A stretch of 23,774 nt of DNA, from NCBI GenBank assembly GCA_008000375.1, contig SMOI01000446.1, positions 1-23,774 of the forward strand, given 5' to 3'. The DNA is from Poteriospumella lacustris (lineage: Eukaryota; Sar; Chrysophyceae; Chromulinales; Dinobryaceae). How positions within the stretch are numbered: the stretch's first letter is position 1; each line of letters opens with the position of its first letter. The translations under genes were made by a program, and so were the position numbers. The notes beneath the pieces are model-generated. The model did no database searches. It worked only from the letters and a program-made list of their open reading frames with translations, and was not told the origin of the DNA. Of the stretch, positions 10,057-18,400 are shown one piece after another.

Positions 10057-10722
10057 ATGAAGTCAGCGCATTATCGTAACCCTGGCCGACCAGTCATGTC
10101 ACGCCAAGATCAACATCAAATGGGAATAATATCATCTCTCAAACCAGGCCAAAAGACCGATGGCTGCTTAGTATGCTGCAATGCACCCGCTTGTTGCCCA
10201 TTGATGTCATTTCTCTGTCCTTGCTGCGGAGAGTCGGAATACGTTATCAAGCAGCGATCCGCATCGACCTACATTCATCTACGGGAAAACTCTTTGGAAT
10301 GGAATGAACCTAGTCTGATTCTTCAGCCTGGAGTATGCTGTGGGGTAGATCCCTGCTTATTCAAAGTGCAAGATCAAGTACATGTGATGTACTACGATGA
10401 CGACATGTTCCTCAACATTTCCGATCAAACGCGATTCTGCAATGAGTTTCTGACGTGTCTTCTGGGTGGCAACGGAGAACGCATTCGCTTGAACGGCACG
10501 CAATGCTGCTTTGGCCTCTGTATTCGCGCTAACAGCAGCTGCTGTATGTTTGTACCGATCTGCTGCCCCAAAGCCTTTTGCCCTTGCATGCTACGCCACG
10601 ATATTTATGTTGAAGATGCCCAAAAGGGCTTGTACGAAATCAAGAAAGCGCGTGAAGCTGCGATAGGAAGTGAAATTCACTCTTGGTTGACCAAAAGTGA
10701 ACAAGAACGCAATCGCATCTAA
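10057..10722 (+). CDS. Cysteine-rich hypothetical protein (22 Cys, 7 CC pairs)
   Basis: The function is not known to me. The protein has 221 residues, 22 of them Cys, including seven adjacent CC pairs and two CPC(C) motifs. The cysteines fall in three clusters. The first is residues 37-58. The second is a short pair of groups around 93-100. The third is residues 161-191. Between clusters one and two is a beta-rich, charged stretch (YIHLRENSLEWNEP), and after the second is QVHVMYYDDD. The C-terminal 35 residues are a charged helix without cysteine. The pattern would suit metal binding or palmitoylated membrane attachment; neither can be shown here. It has no signal peptide or hydrophobic helix. 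The start is the first ATG in frame; Met14 is an alternative. It is convergent with USP5, 230 bp away. Confidence 0.75.
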   Translation: MKSAHYRNPGRPVMSRQDQHQMGIISSLKPGQKTDGCLVCCNAPACCPLMSFLCPCCGESEYVIKQRSASTYIHLRENSLEWNEPSLILQPGVCCGVDPCLFKVQDQVHVMYYDDDMFLNISDQTRFCNEFLTCLLGGNGERIRLNGTQCCFGLCIRANSSCCMFVPICCPKAFCPCMLRHDIYVEDAQKGLYEIKKAREAAIGSEIHSWLTKSEQERNRI

Positions 10723-10952
10723 GACAAGTTCAGTGACAAACGCTATTTCTATCACCGTCGCGTCGCAGCCGCCGTCACCGTCAGCGTCTCCGTCGCAATT
10801 GTATATAGAAGACGTAGAAGAGACCATCATTAATGTGGTTTAAATTGGTGAAAGACGTCATTACAGAATCGTTCTTTTGAAAGTAGGTTGTGAATGTGAA
10901 AAAGGTTACATGCACCATGGACAACCACGAAGCAGCAGACAACCAACACCAA

Positions 10953-13619
10953 TTACCACGTGCCAGGACCATCGTTGCGACGGTAAATATACACAAATCC
11001 ATACCCAAGAGGAGGACGTTCTGTTTTGCCAACTTTTTCATCGTTGAACAATACCCAACGATCGTCTTTCAAAACGTGGCAAATGTAGTGCCCATGTTCC
11101 GCGGACTTGCCCACATGCGAAATCACACTCATGAGACTGTATTTACCTTCCGCAGGTGTTTCAGCAGCTAATCCTTCGGGTCCGGTTGCAGCAGATCCCG
11201 AAGGCGATGATGACGAGGCGGAAGAAGCAGTGGCTCCTGCTCCGGAGAGCACTTCAGCCACGGCCGCATCCAAGTCATCCATACGAGAAAACAGCCAATC
11301 CGCCGCACGCTCGACATTGTTCGACGTGGCGGTCAATGCTGCACGAGCTTGTTCGGCCGTGAATCCCATCGCGGACAACATTTCAATCGACCCTTCATCG
11401 ATCACATTACCACTATCACCTGACGAGGCACCTGTCGTTGACGGAGCCGCTTCAATGACAGGCGGATCGTTGAAATTGGCGTCTTCCATATGCTCAAACA
11501 CCCATTGCATCGCGATTTCTGCATCCGCATTTCGTGTCGCGATGGCCGCTCGCTTGGCGCCATTTTCAGAAAAGCCCATGGCAACCAACTGCGCCACAAG
11601 ATTCTCATCGGGTGTCACGGCAGAACTAGCCGCAGCAGCAGAGGCGGACGACGTGCCACTGGCAGTGGCCGTTTCGACGAGTTCTTCTTCTCCCGCCAAG
11701 AGACCTTCCGCTTGCAGCGAGGTCAAATCCAAATGCAATGGCATCGGCACTTCTGCAGTGATTTTCTTCTGGGTCCAATTGTCACCGATGTAATAGCGTT
11801 GCAGTTTCACGATCAAATAACGAGGAAACGTCTTCACACGAAGCGTCTTCAGGAACGGCAACCGCTGCCCACGAGTGGGGTGATCCAATTGCACCACTTC
11901 CGTTCCTTGCCATGCATCCAAACAGGCCGTCAATGGTACCAACAGTTGTTCCATATCGTGGGCAGGATCATCGACACGTGGTCGCTTGGCTTCCGACGCC
12001 TTTCCTTCGGCTTCGTCATCGTCGACGACCGGCTTACGCACCGCTTTATCCAATGGCACAGGCAGTTCCATCATCGAGCGTAACGTATTTGCACCAATTT
12101 TGGCCAATTTCACATCATTTCCACCGACCAATTTCGCTTTCTCTTCCACATGAAATTCAAACAACGATGCGGTTGGATGTTGCGTCGAAGTCGCCGCAAA
12201 ACGTCCCAACGACGTTCGCTCGTCGCGCTTCAGTACATCCAACAAGTACGTCAGGTACTCTGTAACATCTTGTTGACGTCCAGAAGAAAACTCTGGATGA
12301 TCCTTGCCAATGGCATGTTTGAACATGGTCGGTGCCACGACGTATTTTTCCAACGTCGACGCATCGATCGCCTGTTCACTCAACGAGGCCACAACCGTCG
12401 AACCTCCTTCCGCCACAGCTTCCGTTGTCAACGGTGCAGCATAGCGATCAGAAAGCAACGCATCGGCAACTTTACTGAACTGCACTGCAATTTCATTGGC
12501 TGGTTGATTATGCGACACGGGTAAACTCTCGACAATGGCAGCGTGATTTCCGTAGTACCGTTGCTGAATCTCCGGAATAGCCAGCAAGCATTGCAGTGCC
12601 GAGTTCATATAACAAGATGAACCAATATTACGTAAGCCTACCAAACCAGCTCCAGACAAGGGCTCCAATTGCTCGGAACCTTCCATCAATTTACTCCAAC
12701 CATATGATTTGTTTAAATCGACTTCCATCTCACCGAAGGACTTATCCGTTTTCTCCAACGTCATGATATCGATACCCCAAAACGATAAATGATCCGCTAA
12801 ATGAGGATCAATCACCAAACAATCTTCATCTTCTGCATACGACCACACATCTGCACCATGAGCGGTGATGGTTCCGAGCTTCACCACCAAGGGATACTTG
12901 CGACCGGTGTCGATGTAATGCTGGAGAGCAGATCCTGAACCACCAGAGCCATCCCAATTCTTTCTTCCGCCACCGATATATCCAGTGGACAAATTGAGCC
13001 ATAAATTGTCGGTGGCATCACTAGCCGCGTCTTTCCATTGTTTAGGATCTTGGGAAATCTTCATACCGGATGGATTCACCTGTGGCAATCCATCCGCGTA
13101 CTTCGACACAATCTTCTCTTGATCAGCATTCCACGACGCTAATTGCATTGTCTGCTTCATGCCACCATGAGAAATAATACCATTCAGAACGTTGGAAATA
13201 AACTCAGGGAGTTCAGTGCAGGGTAAAGGAATGGTGACCAAGTCCGAACCACGGACGACCACGAGGTTATGCTCCTTCACAACGTCGAACTTAGGGTCAT
13301 TACCAAATCCACCCTCAACTCCAATCGCTAACTTGGTCGGTTCCTCTTGGGTTTTCTCGTCTTCACTACGAACATGGGGAACTTGTGTCCACTTCTGATG
13401 AAGATAGATTTTGCAGCCTGACACCCTTGCATCATGTCGCAAAAAGCGCTCCCCAACACCGTTGAACGTGATAGTATTCACATACAATCCCGAATCAGAA
13501 TAAGGTGAATCAAACGTGTAGACACATTCATCTTTGTAGACTTTGTCCCGAGTGTGTGGGATGCGCATCTTCGACATTTCACCCCGCAGCAACGGTAATA
13601 CTTCCGCGATTTGACTCAT
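10953..13619 (-). CDS. USP5: Ubiquitin-specific protease 5 / UBP14 (isopeptidase T)
   Basis: Takes apart unanchored polyubiquitin chains to recycle ubiquitin in the cytosol and nucleus. It has 888 residues and no intron, the full family length. The order is: N-terminal nUBP-like domain (about 20-130), ZnF-UBP (about 190-300), and catalytic Cys box NIGSSCYMN (C336). Two UBA domains sit inside the catalytic domain (about 674-711 and 743-780, each with an MGF motif). The His box EHGHYICHV (H844) and FND (N859-D860) follow. The Trp (NLWLNL) and Arg (GGGRK) expected to hold the ubiquitin C-terminus are present in the ZnF-UBP. However, the positions that should be Cys/Cys/Cys/His zinc ligands read as non-ligands (KDAAS near 196-200, IGGGR near 215-219, SGSALQHY near 228-235). 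A Ser/Ala-rich linker (656-668) precedes UBA1, and another lies at about 793-812. Confidence 0.96.
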   Translation of the reverse strand: MSQIAEVLPLLRGEMSKMRIPHTRDKVYKDECVYTFDSPYSDSGLYVNTITFNGVGERFLRHDARVSGCKIYLHQKWTQVPHVRSEDEKTQEEPTKLAIGVEGGFGNDPKFDVVKEHNLVVVRGSDLVTIPLPCTELPEFISNVLNGIISHGGMKQTMQLASWNADQEKIVSKYADGLPQVNPSGMKISQDPKQWKDAASDATDNLWLNLSTGYIGGGRKNWDGSGGSGSALQHYIDTGRKYPLVVKLGTITAHGADVWSYAEDEDCLVIDPHLADHLSFWGIDIMTLEKTDKSFGEMEVDLNKSYGWSKLMEGSEQLEPLSGAGLVGLRNIGSSCYMNSALQCLLAIPEIQQRYYGNHAAIVESLPVSHNQPANEIAVQFSKVADALLSDRYAAPLTTEAVAEGGSTVVASLSEQAIDASTLEKYVVAPTMFKHAIGKDHPEFSSGRQQDVTEYLTYLLDVLKRDERTSLGRFAATSTQHPTASLFEFHVEEKAKLVGGNDVKLAKIGANTLRSMMELPVPLDKAVRKPVVDDDEAEGKASEAKRPRVDDPAHDMEQLLVPLTACLDAWQGTEVVQLDHPTRGQRLPFLKTLRVKTFPRYLIVKLQRYYIGDNWTQKKITAEVPMPLHLDLTSLQAEGLLAGEEELVETATASGTSSASAAAASSAVTPDENLVAQLVAMGFSENGAKRAAIATRNADAEIAMQWVFEHMEDANFNDPPVIEAAPSTTGASSGDSGNVIDEGSIEMLSAMGFTAEQARAALTATSNNVERAADWLFSRMDDLDAAVAEVLSGAGATASSASSSSPSGSAATGPEGLAAETPAEGKYSLMSVISHVGKSAEHGHYICHVLKDDRWVLFNDEKVGKTERPPLGYGFVYIYRRNDGPGTW

Positions 13620-13995
13620 TCTTTCTCGTTTCGCGGCTACTTCGTCCTTTACTTACAACTGAATCTCTACCAGAGTTTCCAAACAATTAGATAATGGAAT
13701 TCGGTTCATCTGTTGCTATTATTATTCGAGAAGCGCATCGAGCACCAAGCAGAGCATCGAGTTCTCCGAGATTCCCAACCGTCCCAGTTCCCAGCTTCCC
13801 CAAATACCCAGCAGTCCAACGCTTGGACATGATGACGGTGAGCTCGATCAACGATTCCCAAGTCGTTGAAGAAATAACAACGATTCATCATCAGTCGTTC
13901 CTTCAAGTGATTTGTAGAAAAGATATATGTGTCAATTGAATTCTGAGAATGCCTAAACAATCCTCGTCGACGTGAAATTGACCCTATGGAATAAG
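13620..13995. promoter_or_regulatory. Divergent promoter region between USP5 and shikimate kinase
   Basis: This 376-bp spacer separates two divergent genes and must contain both promoters. A short plus-strand frame (13694-13939) starts with ATG but shows only low-complexity Ser/Pro/Arg content. It could be 5' leader or chance. No RNA gene is seen. Confidence 0.5.
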
Positions 13996-14685
13996 ATGTA
14001 CCTCCAACTGAACCTGCTTGTGTTTGCAAGCATTGCATTTATTGGTGCCGGTTTTCATCTCATTCACAAGCACCATCAACGACCATCATGTTTGAAAGCT
14101 GAAAATGTTTTCCAAAGGCTTTATGAGATGATGAACCCGCTGAATGTGTATCTGGTTGGGATGATGGGGAGTGGTAAATCATCGTTAGCGAAGATATTGT
14201 CCACCAAATTGAACTATAAATGCACTGACATTGACAGCTTGATTCAATCTGACATCGGAATGCCGATCGGAGAGTACTTCACACGACATGGCGAGACACG
14301 TTTCCGAGAAATGGAAACAGCAATTCTGTCCAGTGTGGCCAACAATCCGGGTCAAGTCGTTGCAACTGGAGGAGGCCTTGTTTTAAGAGAGGAGAACTGG
14401 AAGTTTCTGCGAGGAGGAATTGTAGTGTTCTTAAATCCCTCTATGTCCACCATCATGAATCGCCTTGTGAAAAATCCAACGGAGCTTTCTAGCCGACCAC
14501 TTCTGCAAAAGGGTCCGGATCCGCGACGAACACTCGAAGATCTGATGAAGAAACGACAACAGTATTACTTGCAGGCTGACATTCATGTACCTATTGATGA
14601 AAGCCAGTCACTCCATGATGTGGCGGATACTGTTGCTCAGCGAATCGTCTCGCACATGAAAGTAATTCAGCAGAATGTTGGATAA
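13996..14685 (+). CDS. aroK: Shikimate kinase (monofunctional), probably plastid-targeted
   Basis: Phosphorylates shikimate to shikimate-3-phosphate with ATP, a step of the chorismate pathway to aromatic amino acids. From the ATG at 13996 the protein has 229 residues. The kinase core starts near residue 49. It contains Walker A (GMMGSGKSS, K61), the shikimate-binding TDID (D78, D80), R104 in RFRE, GGG at 125-127, and the lid arginine R167 (SSRP). All expected residues are present. The 48-residue N-terminal extension has a hydrophobic segment (5-22), Phe20, then a basic His/Lys/Arg stretch, as in bipartite plastid presequences. An in-frame GTG at 13972 extends the open frame but is not a likely start. 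Being stand-alone, it differs from the fused AROM enzyme of fungi and oomycetes. Confidence 0.93.
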   Translation: MYLQLNLLVFASIAFIGAGFHLIHKHHQRPSCLKAENVFQRLYEMMNPLNVYLVGMMGSGKSSLAKILSTKLNYKCTDIDSLIQSDIGMPIGEYFTRHGETRFREMETAILSSVANNPGQVVATGGGLVLREENWKFLRGGIVVFLNPSMSTIMNRLVKNPTELSSRPLLQKGPDPRRTLEDLMKKRQQYYLQADIHVPIDESQSLHDVADTVAQRIVSHMKVIQQNVG

Positions 14686-15350
14686 ATCAGATTTAACTTC
14701 ATCATGGTCAATATACCGTAGCATCTATTCATTCTTGTTTCCTCTTCTCAATCCTCATGAAAAGGTTGACTCCATTTATTGTAGCTTCGGTTTCCGGGGT
14801 GCTTTTGAAGGGCGGTGGCTTGAAATTTTGTCAGCAGATATTATGCGCAGTTCATGGAAGTGCTTGCAATGTACAGACTTATCCATCCTCTCGGAGGTGT
14901 GTCTATCTACAAATAGCCGCCGGTGTAGCGGGCGGCGAACAGAGTCTTCACCTGACACAGACGCAGCAGTTCCATCAACAACTTACATTTGCACATACAG
15001 CCTGCGGAACAGGCAGGGCAAATTAGGGGGCTATTCTCGTTCGAACCATTCGCTTGGTTACTTAACTAGACACAGATTCAAATTTCTATTTTCTCCCTGT
15101 AAAATCAAGCTTGATTGTTCTGCCCATTGGCAAAAAATACCAGTGGTGCGCACTACCTACATTACACGAAGAAAGCTGAAAAGAGCTTGTACACGACGAC
15201 GATGAAGCCCCACGATGATGAAGATCCAGTACGACGACGACGACGACGATGATGATGAAGATCCAGCAGATCGTCTTCTGAATGAAAAAGACCCAAGACC
15301 GTATCGTCCATATGCTTGTTTCTATCTGTTTTATGGGAAAGTGAATAAAA
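14686..15350. other. 665-bp intergenic region upstream of the LRR gene
   Basis: Several short frames occur (for example the 89-codon frame at 14757-15026), but none has recognisable motifs or consistent coding character. The last 150 bp contain a GAC/GAT microsatellite and an upstream ATG whose frame overlaps the LRR start. A GTTCGAACC at 15039-15047 looks like a tRNA T-loop but no tRNA folds around it. Confidence 0.5.
15192..15267 (+). repeat. GAC/GAT microsatellite with duplicated GATGATGAAGATCCAG block
   Basis: The block GATGATGAAGATCCAG appears twice, at 15214-15229 and about 15253-15268, separated by a run of GAC and GAT triplets. In the plus frame starting at ATG 15215 it encodes a run of Asp. 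It probably arose by slippage and lies in the likely 5' leader of the LRR gene. Confidence 0.75.
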
Positions 15351-15469
15351 ATGGTGAGCAGGATGTTGTGGGATCTAATTTTACGAGGGAGCCTGATCTT
15401 GACGGTTGTCAGTTGCCAGAGCATCACGTTGCCAGCGTCGGAGTATGCAGCGTTACTAAGCCTGTATAA
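15215..15469 (+). other. Possible upstream ORF overlapping the LRR start codon
   Basis: A true ATG at 15215 (second ATG at 15218) opens an 84-codon frame with an acidic Asp-run. It ends at 15469, inside the LRR gene but in another frame. If the transcript starts upstream of 15215, ribosomes would meet this frame before the LRR ATG at 15351. Whether it is transcribed is unknown. Confidence 0.25.
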
Positions 15470-18400
15470 CTCTACCCAGGGTGAAAACTGGGTGTGGACG
15501 GAGCCATACGATGAGAATGGCATCCCGTGGAATTTTTCGAATCCATCTTCAGACCCGTGCAACGATTTCTGGCAAGGTGTCGGCTGTGAACCACTCACCA
15601 CGTCTATGAATACGGTCAACGTCATTAGTCTTCCACAAATGAATATTTATGGACCACTACCTGGTGCGTTTTTCAATCTCCCAAACTTGATTTACATCAA
15701 CCTAGAAGACAACGGGTTAACATCCACCATCCCGAATAGTTTCTTTACTTTGGGAAATCTCTTCTACGCTGATTTTGGTTTCAACCAACTCAGTGGAACA
15801 GTTAGTGATGATGTGATTCTTCTGTCTCAATTGGAAATTTATGCACTCGACGACAATTTGTTCGAGGGTACGATACCCTCGGCGTTCGCGAACCTAACAT
15901 TGCTTTCCTATCTTGATCTCAGTGACAATAAACTGACAGGCACTCTCCCGCCCGCTCTGTTTTCGTCCGCATTGATGAGTACGCTGTCCTATCTTGATCT
16001 CAGTGACAATAAACTGACAGGCACTGTTCCGGCCGCTTTGTTTTCGTCCGCAGCGATGAGTACGCTATCCCATCTTGATCTCAGTGACAATGTACTGACA
16101 GGCACTGTTCCGGTCGCTTTGTTTTCATCCGCATTGATGAGTACGCTATCCTATCTTGATCTTGGTGGTAATAAACTGACAGGCACTGTTCCGGTCGCTT
16201 TGTTTTCATCCGCATCGATGAATTTTCTGTCTCTTGCAGGAAATTCACTGCACGGTAGCATTCCCCACTCCATTTACCTACCAAATATCGTCATCATCAA
16301 TTTAGGGCAAAATGATTTCACGGGATCTCTGCCCCCACAAATTGGCAATCTCACCAGCCTGCAGCAGCTGCTTCTTTCCGAGAATGCCTTTACTGGTTCG
16401 TTGCCATCAACGTTTGGGTCATTACAGTCATTGACGACCATCTACGCGTATTCCAATAGGTTGACAGGTACTTTGCCTGAAGCGTTGATGTCTCTTCAGC
16501 AATTGCGCGTTCTGGGTCTGGTTGGAAACCAATTCTCAGGCACCATCCCCAGTAGTATTGGCAATATATCCAGTTTGGTGTATTTGTATCTTGGGAGCAA
16601 CCTTTTCGACGGAAGCATACCTTCAACGATTGGTCAATTGTCCGCCATTGAAATTCTCAGCATCGACCGATGCCGCTTGACAGGTTCCTTGCCACCTGTG
16701 CTACAAAACATGACCAGTTTGAAATATTTGGAATTAACACAGAATGCATTGACGGGCACCGTTCCGCCTGTTGGATCGTTGGTCAAGATGCAGCTGTTGT
16801 TACTTGACAATAATCACCTCCATGGCACCTTCCCAGCGGACGTGGTTAATTTGTTTCGATTGGCTATCTTTGACATCAGCGGCAACTTGTTTACGGGGCG
16901 TCTGAGTGAGAAACTATGGAATCTAGAGGCGTTGGCGTATGTGAATATTGGCGTCAATTTCTTGGAAAGTTTCTTCCCTCCCAACATCAACGTGTTGCAA
17001 ACTTTGCAATGGCTCGTGGTCAACGAGAATTTCATGCATGGTACACTCCCGAAGACCTTTGGCAATCTAACGAGATTGCAATTAGTAGAGATGGATCACA
17101 ACGAGTTTGAAGGCACATTACCGTCGTCGTTAGGTTCATTGTCCGCACTGGAGTACTTTAGTGTCAAAGGGAACCAGTTTTATGGGACCATTCCCGCAAC
17201 TTGGATTCATTTGCCGAAGTTGCAATCTCTAACGTTGGCGGAGAATCAATTTACGGGACTGTTACCGGCTGGATTCCATGAAATCAGTACATTAGACCTT
17301 CTGGATTTGTCGAGCAATGGGTTCCATGGCAATTTAATTGATCAGTTTGCTTCGTTGACGTCTGTGACGATCTTAGACATCGCATCGAACCAATACACTG
17401 GAGAGCTGGTGTCGTTTTTCAAGTCGTTGACCGGTCGCACTGCGTCATTGTCTCTGGTGGATGTGTCCAACAATCGTATCACAGGTGGGTTGCCCGATTT
17501 GGCGACGTGGAGTCCCAACATGACCAATTTCGCCGCCGGGCTGAATTACATCAGCAACATGGACATTCCTGCCTCCTATTGCACGTTACCCAAGTTGAAA
17601 ACCTTGCTGTTGGATGGAATGAACTCCAAAGCACACTCTGAAGCATCAGCTGGGACCATTCCTGCATGTTTGTTTTCGATGCCAACGTTAAAGAACCTTC
17701 ATTTGGCGGGGAATAAGTTCCAAGGATCGTTACCCTCCACGTTGACCTTGCCCGTGGGGAAAACAACATTGGCCTTGACGGAGCTCGTCTTGTCCTACAA
17801 CATTCTCTCGGGGACCATTCCATCATGGATCTGGCACCACCCGCAATGGACATATTTGGACCTGTCGTTCAATCGTTTCACGGGGTACATCCCATCGAAT
17901 GCACAAGTCACCTCGTCACCCGAGTCGATGACGTTGTCATTGGAACAGAATCATTTGTCGGGAGGAATCCCTTTGTCCTTTAAAGACATTGCCAACGTCG
18001 ATGTGCTCAATGGCAATATTTTCACGTGTGATTCGAAGGGGAATACCTTGCCCTCCAATGATCCCTATTTGAATTCCTATGTGTGTGGGTCCGATAATGC
18101 GAATGGTGGGTTGATTGCCTGGGTTTGCCTTGTCGGTGGGACGTTTGTCAGTGTGTTGCTGTTGCATATTTGGCATTTGTATGGCAAGGGACGCATGACG
18201 AGCCTCCAACCCGTTCTACGAGATTTCTGGCACACGATGGTGACGTTGGTGGGGCCCGTCCATTCGAAAATGGCCGCAACGAACCCATTGATTCTTCATT
18301 TCGAATCCAGTTTGAATCAAATCCTGTATGTTTTGGTGTTTCCCGTCATGGTGGTACCGCTGGTGATCTATATGCCCTTGTATGGTATCTTCACTGTCTT

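Noticed and set aside
11107-11793. 228-codon plus-strand frame antisense to USP5
   Set aside because: Ala/Ser-rich mirror of the UBA and linker region of USP5; no independent support.
13694-13939. 81-codon frame upstream of shikimate kinase
   Set aside because: Low-complexity Ser/Pro/Arg content in a divergent promoter; a splice into the kinase gene (GTGAGC donor near 13839) can be imagined but nothing supports it.
14757-15026. 89-codon frame between shikimate kinase and the LRR gene
   Set aside because: It has an ATG and a mildly hydrophobic start but no motif, and competing frames overlap it. Not enough to call a gene.
15039-15047. GTTCGAACC resembling a tRNA T-loop
   Set aside because: The flanking bases do not pair as a T-stem, and no acceptor or anticodon arm can be built around it.
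15086-15625. 179-codon minus-strand frame over the LRR start
   Set aside because: It mirrors the LRR N-cap, and its Val/Ile run comes from the GAC/GAT microsatellite.
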